DNA of 64,000 nucleotides from Anisakis pegreffii. Taxonomy: Eukaryota; Nematoda; Chromadorea; Rhabditida; Anisakidae. The DNA is taken from NCBI GenBank assembly GCA_035041965.1, contig JAPYMA010001508.1:48790-112789 (forward strand), in the 5' to 3' direction. Below are positions 35,747 through 48,587 of this stretch, one piece after another. A program made the position numbers and the translations under genes. Within the stretch, counting starts at the first letter, position 1; each line of letters begins with the position of its first letter. The notes beneath the pieces were generated by a model. That model searched no databases. It saw only the letters and a list, made by a program, of their open reading frames with translations, and was not told the DNA's origin.

Positions 35747-38149
35747 TTACAAGAAATCTTCCAGCTCGTCAACCCAAAGACAATTGAAGAAATCGGACAT
35801 ATTGCCGAAATTCGGTAACGAAATCGGCATCAACATATTTTGTATGAGTGGATTGTGCTGCAGTAGATTCGATGTCATATGCGATACGAGTTGATGTTTG
35901 TGGTTTGTGTCCAACTCCTTGACGGTCATTACGTGATGAACCATCTTCGCTAATCTCGACAGCAACGACTTAGTGGCTAACTCAGCATCAGAAGAAACTG
36001 AAATGAGACGAATTAATGTCCACTAACAACTGCCTGCACTGACTACTAGCTGTTCGTGAATTCCCTTCTAATTGTAAGAGTCAAAAATAATTTGAGTTAT
36101 ATGAATTTTGGTTTGATCGATAGATATGGTGTGGCATATTCCAGAGGTTTGATCTCCGAACAAATACTCTTGATTGAGATCATTATAAGCTTCAGATCAA
36201 TGTAACTGCAGACGTACGGTCACTGAGTGCGTGTTCAAAGATTGAAGCTCGACCGTTTGGAGTGTCCAAAATTTCTTTGATTCGTGAACAGTCAGTAGAT
36301 TTTCGTTCGCTTTTTTCTGTTAGTGGCACTTCACTGCTACAAATTTGAACAATTTTTAATTGATGTTTCTGCACACTTTCGAACAATTCATTTGACAGCC
36401 TTGCACAGCTCTCTTGAAGCAATTAATTCTTCAGATCGTAATGTTAAACAACATAATTGAAAAACAATCAAAATTTTTAATGTAATGAAGAAGAAATTCA
36501 CTGACGTTGTAACAGTTTCTTGCTGATGCTTTGTATCGGTTTCGTTCATATTAGTGTCGATTTCTTTGGAAGTGATATTTGTACGATCATCATCGACTGC
36601 TTTAAAAATGAGAATCGATGGGTCATAACCTAAATAGTTGCATTTCTTTTTTCAAGCAGTTCGATCGTATTCGAAATAAATGAAGTGTGAAATCGGTCAT
36701 TTGTTCCAGTAAGGAATTTGGGTTCGTCGGATAGAAAAAATCTCCAGCAAATGAGTCGTAACCTCGTCTTTTGTGCTCATGAGCCGTTTCATCAGTATCT
36801 GTTGAATTGGTTGAGTCTGTGAGCAAGTCACCGTCATCAATCAGTTCCATAGTTTCATTACTCATTGTTACATTTTGTCCTTCAAGCAAAGTTTCGCCAC
36901 TGAAATCATACACAATCCATAAGTCGCTGATAGAATTTTTCAAATTTTGACCGGCCGAGCAAAATAACTTCTCAAATAAGAAAACTGAATCCTTTGGATA
37001 TAACGAATTGAGTTCATTCCGTTTACTTGTGAAACGTGAATATCGTATATGTCATGGAATTTTTCTTCTAGCTGAACCAATCATTCAATGAATCATAGAG
37101 GTTGGTTCGTCAAGGTAACGAGCTCACAGCAATGAGAATCGATCATAAGGGATACTCACTCTTCCAAACCAGTTGAATTCGTCGAATTTGTTGCTGCCTC
37201 CGGCCTTCTGAAAATGAAAACAAAGAACAATTCATGTGTGAACATAATGTTTGAATTCCGCAAAACCACCGATGTATCATACTGTTTGCGGTATCATTGA
37301 GAAATAAGTTTGTAGCAAGTGATATTAGATCGCCTCCCGCAATTAACTTACATCTTACGATTAATCAAACGATCAACGAATTAAAATTGAGCAAAAAGGA
37401 TTGGACTCTCTTGAATCTAAAAGTCTCCTTACATATCTCCGAACAAGTTCTTCTAATAGAACAATCAATCCTTGCGTTACATTTTCGGTCGGTTCCAAAT
37501 CAACGGATATTTGGTCAACGATTCCAATGGTGCCTAAAATCATGATTGGACGAGTTTCAGCACTTTCAGTCATTTTAGCGAATGATAACATTCAGTGGTA
37601 CCATTCGACGGAGTCGTTACGTTCTCCACTGTTATAGTGTTCTCTTCAATAGTTTGCACATCTGATGAGGTGAATATCGGCTTAAGACGAGCCTCCAGTT
37701 TTGCACTGAAAATGTCTCTTTCATCATAGTCCTTTTGGTTTCGCGATCGAAACGCTACAGAAATTAATGCTTTTGAATTTCTCTTGAATTCGCACTTACA
37801 TATTCTCTTGTTCTTGTTTGTTGGCTTTGCGGAATGTTCCAAATAATTTTTCGTTATTTGCGTCAACCGTCTCACTGAGTAACTTCTCGACTGCAAACGA
37901 AACACTGCTATTAGGAAGGATGTCTGCTCAAATTGTCTACAAGTGTTTCACCGAATGAATATCCAGCTCCAGAAGTGATCACCAAAAAAACTCACCAATG
38001 ATTTTGAATGATCGATCCAGCTTATAGGGTATGATTCCACCAAGCCATATTGTCTCTGGGAACGGCACTATTGTTCGTTGTTTCTTGCACGAGCAGTATT
38101 CATTGGCAAATATAAGCGCAAACAAGCAGATGAATAGCGATTTCGTCAT
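35747..38149 (-). CDS. Cluster gene B: secreted protein with PETIWLGG and closing NFG motif
   Basis: Exon 1 (37996-38149) encodes MTKSLFICLFALIFANEYCS, a signal peptide, then FPETIWLGGIIPYKLD. Exons 37800-37890, 37602-37705 and 37433-37533 follow in phase. Later coding blocks lie near 37162-37209, 36660-36900 (acidic, Asn/Thr-rich), 36500-36600, 36195-36410 and 35747-35985, where the last exon ends at TAA. The joins between 37433 and 36900 are not resolved. The C-terminal block KSLLSRLAKMVHHV...LVSHMTSNLLQ closes with PNFGNMSDFFNCLWVD, comparable with DWGTIGDLMKCI of gene D and NWGTVKQLIDCL at 39.7 kb. No known family recognised. Predicted secreted. Confidence 0.55.
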
Positions 38150-38711
38150 TTTCTGAAACTGAACTGACCAATGAATGCAACAGTAAGGAAGTGCAAATAA
38201 TGGATAAAGATATTGAGCATCGTCAGTGAAAGCAACAGACCGACGTGTGCATGTAGCTGAGATTACAAGAGATTAACGGTTATTATATGCGGATGTATAT
38301 AATCCGATATTGTTTCAGATATTGCTTCAACGATATCCTCGTTCGGATATTGTAGCAGCGATACCCGACAAATCCGCTGGAAGAACGGATTAACGAAAGA
38401 TCGAATTTATAGGACTGATAAAGAGGTAGGATGAATAAAAAAAGAGCATATAATGATTATAGGTGGATCATGTTCGCGATTTGTGACTGATAGATGGATG
38501 GATGGGTAGTTTGATGTGTCGGTTTGTTATCATGAAGAAAAATATACCTTTTTGATGTTTTGTTTGAGAACAGCAATCATACAATTGACCTATTTTGATT
38601 ATTTTATGGAAGTATTGAACTGACAGTGGTGTGTAACTTCACGACAAGGACATTTCACTGTAGAGACGGTGAATTTTCACAAATGGATGTGACTTATTTT
38701 GATGATGGATC

Positions 38712-38768
38712 ATCAATCGCAGCAGCAGTCATAAGAGAAATACCTTTATGACTGCTGCTGCGATTGAT
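38712..38768. repeat. Perfect 23-bp inverted repeat (hairpin)
   Basis: Arm ATCAATCGCAGCAG..CATAA at 38712-38734 is an exact reverse complement of 38746-38768, separated by an 11-base loop. It lies about 560 bases upstream of the gene B start codon. It could be a small-RNA precursor, a cruciform or a transposon remnant. Confidence 0.9.
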
Positions 38769-39387
38769 TTCACTTGATGAGAGTATTGAGTTGGAATTTT
38801 GGTATGACAAATTCTTCAGTTTGTTCAAATATCTGACAAAAAAATTATTTCTTCAAATTATTCCTTCAAATTATCATTTTTGTTGTGTCGTTTGCACTCG
38901 TTAATGTCATTTCAGATTCAACACTTTGTTGTGCACACACTTTCTCTATGATCAACGACGAGTAACCAACCGTTCAACAAGAACTTACCTGTTTGATCAC
39001 CTCATCACTCGATTGATAACTCTTATAAAAAAAAGAAAGGCAAAAGCAAACTGGACAGCAGATAAAATTTATTCACAAATATCCATGCAAATATCATATC
39101 ATATGTTGCTTTACATAAGGTTACAATGCAAAAATGTGGCAGTGATAAGTACAATATCAAAAACGAGCTGAAAAATGAACAGCCATTCATTGGACTGCAA
39201 AAACGTAAAACTTTTAAAGTTTCGGCTGAAAGAGACCATAATAACCGAGAAAAAACCGGAAGATGTTGCTGCAGAACGAAGACTGCGCGATGAACTCATT
39301 GACGTTGAAATTGAAAAATCGGTGGATTGGATTCATGATACCTGAAGTTAGTGGAGAAAATGAGTCAATGAACAACAAAAATTTCAA

Positions 39388-39413
39388 TAATAATAATAAT
39401 GATAGTAATAATG

Positions 39414-39460
<47 letters not shown>

Positions 39461-39462
39461 AA
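39388..39462. repeat. AAT microsatellite
   Basis: Imperfect (AAT)n, with GATAGT and GAT interruptions at its left part and a run of more than ten pure AAT units at its right. It makes Asn or Leu/Ile runs in translation, which are not evidence of coding. Confidence 0.95.
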
Positions 39463-39628
39463 AAATTTCAGGATCCAATTGCTTGAATCATACTTTTTTG
39501 CACTAGTGATCAAGTTCACATGGCAAATAGGTGAAAAAAAAGGTAAAATATCTATAACAGGCTTTTACCAGATAGGTAAAAAAAACAGAAATTTACCCCA
39601 AAAAAATAAATTCACAAATCGGAATCAT

Positions 39629-41913
39629 TTAGTGCGAATATGGCGACATAATGCTATTGTTATTCGAGGGTTTCTTTCTGAGACAATCGATGAGCTGTTT
39701 TACGGTGCCCCAATTGCCCAGTTGAATGGGCAGATATGGCCTGTTGTCGGCTCCGATCACGACCCATATATTTGAGCAAATAACCGCGAATGATCTTCAG
39801 CAGTTCTTTTTCAGTGAGTTTCTTCGACAACACTTGCAATCGTCGTTTCAAATGATTCACCAGCCCACCGAAACGAGCCCGCTCACTTCGACGCCACTTC
39901 TCAGAGCCTGAAAATAAAACTCTTCGAATCGAAAATAACAAAATCATTTTCCATTCATCATTTTTGATGATTACAGATGTTAGTTAATAGCAAATGAACA
40001 CAAATTGATGATGATTAATCAAGCCATAATGAAATGTTTATGGCAGAATAACATAGGACGAAACACTTTTTTGTCCAAGTCACAAATTGTTCGAAAACTA
40101 TTCGAAACTCTTCAAGTTGCGAAGAATCAGTAGCGAAGATTTCAAAGATGACTTCGATTCGGACCTGATGAAAGCGATTCGATAACGATTGGCTGTCCAC
40201 GTTTGGATAGCGATAAGATATCTGTAACCGTTACGCAGTTTCCGGCTTTGCTCTCAACTTCCTCCTCAACTGCTTCAGTGATGTTTTGAGGCACTTCTGT
40301 AAATGATCGGAATCTGATAGTTTTACTCAGTGAATGATCTCCTCTATAACGATTCCCTCTAGATTTGCTCCAGTTTTTTGAGTCTGCTGATAAGTCCTTG
40401 ATTGAGACAAACTCTCTTCAAAAAATGATCGAATGCAATGCATAAACAGTTGCTTTAACAATGAGAGCAATGGTCACGAGTTGGAATTTGGACAGAACTG
40501 ACCATTAGGCGTTGTCACAGGCGTTATTTCAGCGATATCACTTTTCTCTGAAGTGAGCTGAACTTGATTGTGCACAACGCTTTTTGCAAGTTTACTATTA
40601 GATTCCACTGAGGGTGCATAGCCTAGAATTGGAACAATACACGTCAATATATCACAGAACAATCACTAGTTCAACTGGATTTTCATGTCATTGTGTTCAA
40701 CTCGATCAAAAAATAATAACTCGTCACTAAAGCGATTCTAGTATTGTTCTTCTTCGATGAAACCAAGATTTATTGTTTCTTTTTATATATATATGTTCAT
40801 ATGAGTAATTTTTTTTCGAATCCACTTTCTGGATAGTCACTTTTACGCGATACTATAGGAAAATAACGAGATTATTCGTTTGAATGTTTTGATTTGTGAC
40901 CTAAAAATGAAAAATAATCGAAAAACAATATCTTGACAAACCATCCGATGATTGCTCTTCGTCAAATGATGGCTCACTGAGAGCGGTTTCATTGTTCTCG
41001 CTGAAATATCTCCGTCTTGAATACATCAGTAACCGTGAAAAAATAGGAATAGAAAGAAACTCGCATACACTTTTTCATAAATTGATTTCAACAAAATAAA
41101 TGTTAAAAGTCAAATTTGATGTTGAATAGATGTTACGATTTTCACACACGCTGTTTACATGCACATACATGAAACTGCACTCTTTTCTGATTCTTCAGGA
41201 TCATTGCTTTCAAATTTCGAGGAGTAAGTTGGTAAATTTTGTGACCATTAATGATTAATCATTAGTTTGATGGATATGGTTCAGCCGTATCCATACGAAA
41301 GCATTATGAGGCTAAAATTCGATCGATGAATTGATCGCAAACAAGTAGATCCAATCGATGTTCTATCCAACCAACCTTGCTTCAACTGGTACAGTTGTCG
41401 TTTGAACTTCTTCAGTCGTCGCTTCTTTCTCAGTTTCTGCTTCTGTTTTCGAATACTTCTCTGCAGTTACATTCTCACGAATACTACCATCTTGACCATA
41501 TGTGTCAGGTGCAGTTGTTTCTGAAGTTTCATGTTCTCCGATTAGACATTGAGAATTGCAGAACTATCCCAGTTTGAGGTGATCTTGCCTTGTGCAGCAG
41601 AAATTTGATTTCGCTGCATTCATTGTGCATTTCATTGCCGAATTCGCTCGAAGAGAAGAAGGGAAACCAATAATATTTCAGCTAGAGACGAGTTCTTTTA
41701 GCTATGGCACTCACTTCCGATTCTTTTGGATCATTTCATTCGAATTTCGACGAGGAGCTAACTGGTAATTTTTATGAATGTTTCTGTGATCCATACCTGC
41801 ATTATTGGTGCTTTTGGTTATGGCTGCAGCAGCATATTTTTGTGTTGCTACTGTTGTGGTTGGTGTCGCAAACAGTATTTCATCCATATCACTGAAATAA
41901 TCATTGATCTGAT
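39629..41913 (-). pseudogene. Cluster locus F: exons lacking a signal exon, frameshift at conserved motif
   Basis: Coding blocks on the minus strand: 41797-41913 (QINDYFSDMDEILFATPTTT), 41715-41757, about 41376-41555 (Glu/Thr-rich), 40503-40622 (GYAPSVESNSKLAKSVV), 40165-40296 (EVPQNITEAVEEEVES), then a last exon from 39907. The last three join in phase. The final exon reads LVNHLKRRLQVLSKKLTEKE...GYLLKYMG. The strongly conserved ending QLGNWGTVKQLIDCLRKK then lies in the next frame, ending at TAA near 39629; staying in the first frame gives a stop near 39660. So there is an apparent one-base shift between about 39740 and 39700. No first exon of its own is seen. The phase of 41913 fits exon 3 of gene C, so this may be the 3' part of that gene rather than a separate one. 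Confidence 0.45.
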
Positions 41914-42100
41914 CTAAGAATACGATTGAACTTGGCAAACAAATTCATCAGTTATGTTCATGGATTCGAGAGAACTAAACACCAAAGAAGAATTCCTTCC
42001 GATGTATCAATTGCAAAAAGTTGATGAAATGATCAATAGAAGAGATGTAAACAAAGGCAAAGATGAAAGAGGAAGATCATAAAACAAATGAAGACAGGAA

Positions 42101-44949
42101 CTAAGGAATTCGAGGAAAAGTTCTGATGTGCTGAGCTGGTGTGGCAAGTTTCTGATAGGGAGCTCGAGGTGACGATGCCTTGAGCGGATGACGGTGTTTC
42201 AGATGGTTTCTTGTTCGATTGGTTGGTTGAATTCGAGGACGATAGTGGTTGCTGCTGTGATGAGGGTGATGGTGAGTACGAGGGGGCATCATTGATGGTA
42301 CGATGGGATATGATGACTTTTCGGAGGGCACCGACGATGTGGCAGATGGTGGATTCGATGAAGGAGATTCTGAGGTTCTGAGATACTGAGATTCTGAGTC
42401 ATAAGATTGAGAGCCGGAGGTTTGGCCTTCCGAATGCGACAGGAAATTTGTTGCTGAGGCTTTGCTGAATTCGTTCGACAACGTTGTGGATACGGCAGCT
42501 GCTGTTGAGCTTTCTTGAACTGATGTGACGGGTGTTGATTCTGCAATTTCACGGTTCACTACGCTCATTTCAAGTTGATTTTAGGACAGATGTTTATCTC
42601 TGGATGCAGTTATCCCTCAATACAATGCTTGATGGTGCCATTCGAGCAAAATTTCGTCTCGGTGATCAACCGCAAGACAGTGTGTTAATGAATATTAGCT
42701 GAAACTAATTAATCCCCGCATGACCAAAATGTTCCGCAGCATCGGAGATCAGACAATCATCTTGAGCCCGGATAGAACTTTTCCAGGACGAAAACGCATC
42801 ATTGGAGGTTCTCATATGATCTCAACAAATTATAGTGCTCAAAAATATTCTAGTTCAGAATGTAAATAATTCGAGCTCATGTTTCCCTTCCGTGATTCGA
42901 AGTGATTTATTGGCAACACTCGGAGAAAATAAACACTAGGCCACTGAACCATCTCTATGTTAAACCAAGCAGTGAAATGAGGTAAGGAAAGTATTTTGGA
43001 CTAGTTGAACCGACCTAAACGAATTTATCAATAACAATGTAAAGTTGTGAGCCGCAAAATAATTCAATACTTATTGTGTTTACGAAGAAAATTGGACGCA
43101 AAAATTCCTAGTGATTGGTTTCATACAAGTGGTTCTCAGCTTCAACATGACATTCATCGAGAATACTCAAATTTTCGCATGCTCATCAATATGCATGTTC
43201 AAAAACTGAGCAAAGCGCACAATAGCTCTGATCATTTTGCTACTATGATCTTCTGTACAGCAATGTATGCAAATGCTTATTTGTATGATGCTTGTATGTG
43301 CATATAATAAATCAAAAATAAATCTTTGACACAGTGATAAAAGTTGATTATATCCAATCACTGAACACAAAATGATATAATACAATGTAATAGAAAGCAA
43401 AATATTTGAGGCTTGGTAGATAAATTGCGAAAAATATAAGTCAAAAATTGATCACGAACGAAAATCGGTACGACTTGCTATGAGAAATTTCGAATTCATC
43501 ATTTTATGTTGATTTTGTGTTTCAGCAATTGAGATCTCTTCATCATTCTGCTTGAAATATTGTTAAAAAATTTAATCAAAAACATTATGCAATTACCTGT
43601 AATGTCCCCTGAATTCTGTTCATTCTCATTGCGAGTGGTACTTGATAGAAACGTAATTGGCTCAATGGTTGGTGTAGGTATTGCTGCTGCGATCGTTTGA
43701 TCGGCCAATGTTTCATTCGAAACGAGTTTCTCGCTGAAGATTAACAAAAAACATTTTGAATTTGATTTCTGAATTTCGAAACTGGTTCACATGAACTGAA
43801 CATTCATGTGAATGGTTGGAGCAGGTGTTGGTGTTTTCGGGACTGAGATTTTGAGATTTTTTGAGAGTTTGGGATTCAAAAGTTGAGATTCTAAAGACTG
43901 CCCACACGAATTAGTGATGGTGTGTGATTGGGAATGGGTGAATGTATTCCATTTTTGGAACCATTGAGCCTCACAAGAAACGAGTGCAAAATTGATCCAA
44001 TTTCAGGATACACGGTCTGCAGCATTATCAAACGAGGGAATTTAGCACGAGATTGTGAGAACCACTGCATTAGCACATAAGATGCGCACATACCAAGTGG
44101 TTTTTCAGGGATTGTTTCGTTTCTGACTGTGAGGAATTTCTTTTGATCTATCTTTACATTTTGATCTAATTTTAACTCTCAACTCTTGACCATTTCAATA
44201 GGAAATTGGAATTAATTTAGAACACTGCGTAGTTTTTTCACTTGGTATGAACGTCAAAAACTACAGCATCGTTACATAAAATCATCCATTCAATTGAATT
44301 GCAGCATCAGGTTCCATGAAAGCGATGCATAACATGACCGATAAATTTTCAAATGATTCATCTGAGAGCCTTCGATTTGATTCTGTTTTCTAAGCAATTC
44401 ATTCTCAGATCTTGTGGTGATGACGTTGCCTACAATCAAAAGATAACTTTCAAACAATTAGTTTCACCCGTGTACGAGGACATTTTTGGTCAATTTTTTT
44501 GGAATTTTCAAAATTTTCACTTTCTCATAGAATGCTCGGAACGATTTCACATATCGCAATGCTTTAGATCACCAAACCATTGAAACATTTCTTACATTGT
44601 TTCCGCATGAGCGTCTACATTAGCACTAATCACAGGAATTGTGCTCTTTTGCTGTGCTTTCTTGCGCTTCTCGGCTTCACGTAGTACGTGTTCCTTGGCT
44701 GAAAAAACCGCTTTTTTGAGTTCGAAGCTGCGGAAATATTTTGAAAATTGATGAACTACGGTGATTTTTGGTTTGTGACTTACTCTTATTGAAGTAGCTC
44801 CAGTCGATATCGTACGGAATCAAACCGTACGGTGATCCAATCCAAATTGTTTCAGGCATTTTATCCTCAGCGTCATTCTCCCTTCCGGCTTGTCGTAGAG
44901 CCCATCCGAAACTGATTGCAATGGCCACGACAACGATGAACAATTTCAT
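42101..44949 (-). CDS. Cluster gene C: secreted Ser/Thr-rich protein with PETIWIG motif
   Basis: Four exons chain in phase to 281 residues: 44784-44949, 44596-44698, 43597-43733, 42101-42540. MKLFIVVVAIAISFGWAL is a signal peptide, and MPETIWIGSPYGLIPYDID matches the shared cluster motif with a small insertion. Exon 2 is basic and helical (HVLREAEKRKKAQQK). Exons 3 and 4 are Ser/Thr-rich and mucin-like, and exon 4 adds a His/Pro/Arg-rich end (PPRTHHHPHHSSNHYRPR) before TAG at 42101. It lacks the closing WGT-type region of genes B and D. Either exon 4 is an alternative last exon and locus F supplies another 3' half, or C is a shortened relative. Function unknown; probably secreted and perhaps O-glycosylated. 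Confidence 0.6.
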
Positions 44950-47900
44950 TTCTGCTGCAGACGTATTGCTGAATTATACAAATCACTCACATTAACACAA
45001 AATAGTTTCAGATTATTCGAACATTTTTCTTACAAGGTACAATTACGTTCTCACAGAAATGGGCACTAGATGTGTCCATTTCTGTGAATTAGCGAACTAG
45101 GTAGTTCGCTAACTTTCGCTAATTAACAAAATAGCTATTCCGGTCATTCGTTAACTTTCGCTAGTTAGTGATAGCACGGTGATACCAATCTCTGCGTTCT
45201 CAGTATGCTATAACAACTCATGATCGCATCTCATTCCACATTTGATCACCAATGATATTGGATTGATGCAAAACTAATGTCATTTTCATGTTTCCTGATT
45301 TTGCATCACTGAAATTAGTAGACGTTGAATTGAAATTGATCACTCGATATGTTAATTCGAATTTGGTATCTAGAATGAAGTTACGTCTAGAACACATTAA
45401 ACTGATACAAAACACGGAAGGAAGAAATGTTGTGATATGTTTGCGGTATGATTGAGGAAAAGACGACGACATATGAGCGCATGCAAATTCCAGCACAATT
45501 AATGGAGGAACGACTGAATTCATTTAAGTGTGTAGGAAAATGTGCATTAGTCGTATTATTAGTTCCATTAAAGACGAATGAATCTCTTCGTCGTGTGTTC
45601 AACTTGACTAATTTATTCGCACACAACTTTCAACAGTTTCATTACATTAACAACAACAAAAAATTGCTCAAAAAGGTGTGAGATGTAATAGGTGGCGGAA
45701 TGTAGATGAAATTCAAGTATGCAATTGCCTTAAAAGATGAAATTTACTTTTGGTGGAGTTGAAGTATGAATGCGGTCTCTAGAGTAATCTAGAGATCGGT
45801 AGGGATTGAATTATGAGGGGTGCAGAATGAAAGGCGAGAACAGTCAGGAATTGTAGAATCTTGTAATGTCTTAGAATCTTATAATCCTAGTACGTCAAAT
45901 AAGTGAGAATGGTTTTGTGACGAGTGACTGAAGCACTTTCGTGGACTCCGACGACAGTCACCACGAGGTTCACGGCAATTCAAGAGTGGAGCACTTCTTG
46001 AACTCGAAATAATTTTTGAAATGACTCGATGGGCACATGGCTGAGCAATTTATATAAGACAGATCGCGGACTGATCACCATCAACTAAATTGTGCCATGG
46101 TTAATGTTCTTTATGTTTTTAGCAATGGTTCCGCATTCTCATTGCTTTTTTTTTCTGGAGTCGACTCGTGTGGCACTCCTCTGTAAACATAACATTTGGT
46201 GGTTATGGCGGAGGTAAATTGACGATGAAAGAAATGGCCCTTTAAGATAATGTCAAATTCGCTTTAATTGCCAAAATTTTATTATTCTATTAATTGCTTT
46301 TCCCGGAAAGATATGTTTTTTTTTTTCATTTGCGATGCACGATGTGATCTAGGTCTATCATGCACACATTCAAAGTCACCATTAATCTGCATGTGAGAAT
46401 CATTTCTCGGATATATGTTACAAATTGACTCAAACTGACATGAATACATTCCGTGAATACAAACTAACATCTTGCAATCAGTATATCAGTCAACGACATA
46501 CGAGTTCAAAGGTATTTCTTCATGAACCATGATCAACATAAAAAAGATAGGCTCTTAACTGGGAGCATTGAAAATTCTCTGTTTAAATGATGCAAATGAT
46601 GGCTAATTTTTCAAACAGATCCGCTAATAATTCCCATATTCAGTGATTTGAAATTGCTAAGTAAGTCATGGTAAATGGAACGTTATATAGCAAAAATATA
46701 GCTGAAAATTATGAATTTTAATGAAAACACACAGAATCTGAATAAAAATCGCATCACATTATTCGAATTGACAGTCAGAAATAATAACCGAATCCAGAGA
46801 ACTTTAGATTGCTATAAGATAAGAGAAGATTCGAGGAATGATGATTTAATTCTGACTTGATTCATGAGCAGATATATCCCGTCTTATATAGCAGAATAAC
46901 AAGTACGTGTAACAGACAAAATAATTTGATTTCATGTAATGAGCTGCTGTAATTATTCGAAACTATCACACGGGTAATTTGGTTGATGTAACCGATGAAA
47001 TGATACAATAATAACGGTTTTTTGATTGTTCCATTCGACAAGTCAGCGTTGAATAAATTCTTGAGAATTTGTTGCAATTCTGGTGTGAATCGAGCGAATG
47101 AGTAGTACTTAACAATGCTCTCATTAGAGCACTTAGTTCCTCTCTTATTATCTCTATTATCAACTTTATTCCAGTTTGATTCTCCACTAAAAACAATCGA
47201 AAACGGTTGACAGTCATGTTTCTTAACTAAAAGTTTTTCCTTACACTCATAAATTCCGATAGCTGATCACAATAATTGAATGCAAAAACAATGCAGGTCA
47301 GAGATTTCTGGGAACATTCCGAAATTACAATCAAACATTGATTCACAAAACCTCAAGATAACAATTGCCAGTGTCAATATTATTTGAGAAACAATGATGG
47401 CGCATTAAACAAGTTCTCAAAGGGATTTGTATCTTATAGTGCAGCAGCATTTTTTTTAAGGATAATTTAGAGTACGCGAAATGAGGGATGAATACATGAC
47501 ATGAAATTCGATTTGACGGGTTATGACGAAGAATTCACGCTCTTCTTCAAGTTTTCTCATGCTTAATTGTTCATAAAGAAACGTACAAATGAGATGAGTG
47601 AGCAGAAGAATCCGAATTGTATCCTCTCAGGTGTTCTCTATAGATTTTTTGTGTCAAAGTGAATGATGGAATGTTTCAAAATTGGATGAACTACATGTGG
47701 ACACGGTTGTTGCAGATGTTAATGATAGAGGAGTTAAATTTTAATTGCCGCGAATGAAACTCGCTGATCTGGCTGAAGATCATCACATTAGCTGTTGCAT
47801 TCACCATATTATTATCTTGACGACGAATTGTTCATGTGGAAACTAACACGAAATATTGCGATCATTTCTTGGATTTTAAGTAAAAATTGCTATTGCATCA

Positions 47901-48587
47901 TACGTATCCAGAGAGTAACTCACACGTACAAAAACGGTAATAATGTAGTAATAGGAGGGAACCAATTCACCAGAATCTTACACGAATGAGAATTTTGCGA
48001 TGAACGATGCAATCAAATTAATTGCTTCATTAAATACTAAAGCATGCATGTGCTCAAAACGAGCACAATAGAGAACAAACAGGATTTGGAATGTGTGAAA
48101 AGAAAACAGTCGAAATTAGCGTAATAGTAAATGCTTGAAGCAACAAGTTCCATGTAAACATTGTCGAAGCATTTGTTTTTCACTATGTTGTTTGTTATTA
48201 GGTGATTTTTCGAAATTATCTGCTCTGCATTCAATTCACGCAATTAATCATTTCTTCTTCATTGGAGCATTCAGTTGAGGACTCTCAATTTTTGTCAAGT
48301 CTTCACTGAAAATGACAACTTTTTGATGAGTTTTTAATGTAAAATTACAGCCATTCGTTTTGTAACTAATATTCAACAGGTTTTTAATGGAAAATTGCTT
48401 AAAAACCAGTGATTTGCAGCAGCAAACCATAAAACTCATTCGGCATGACAGGTAAGATCAGTAAGTGTTGATGAATGCATTACGACTGAGTTTCGTCGCC
48501 ATTTTCAACCGCTTGCTCCCTCTTAGAGCATTGATCGCTTCTGTATCATAATCGAAGACTGATAGGCTCAGATAGTCGAATACTTGA
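44950..48587. other. Gene-free stretch with palindromes
   Basis: No supported exon over about 3.6 kb. The left part holds stacked inverted and direct repeats (45052-45171). The rest is AT-rich DNA with scattered short open frames lacking splice or protein-like signatures. Confidence 0.5.
45052..45171. repeat. Nested palindromes and direct repeats
   Basis: CACAGAAATGGGCAC (45052-45066) pairs with GTGTCCATTTCTGTG (45072-45086) over 15 positions with one wobble and a five-base loop. Directly after, TTAGCGAACTA (45089-45099) pairs perfectly with TAGTTCGCTAA (45102-45112). The string around 45105-45126 (TTCGCTAACTTTCGCTAATTA) recurs as TTCGTTAACTTTCGCTAGTTA near 45150-45171. It may be a remnant of a small inverted-repeat element. 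Confidence 0.85.

Larger units (their letters stand above)
38150..39628. other. Spacer with hairpin and AAT microsatellite
   Basis: Upstream region of gene B. It contains a perfect 23-bp inverted repeat at 38712-38768 and an AAT-rich microsatellite at 39388-39462. No exon is supported. Confidence 0.5.

Noticed and set aside
39263..39775. 170-codon plus-strand frame with an Asn run
   Set aside because: The run is translation of the AAT microsatellite, and the rest overlaps the antisense of the conserved last exon of locus F.
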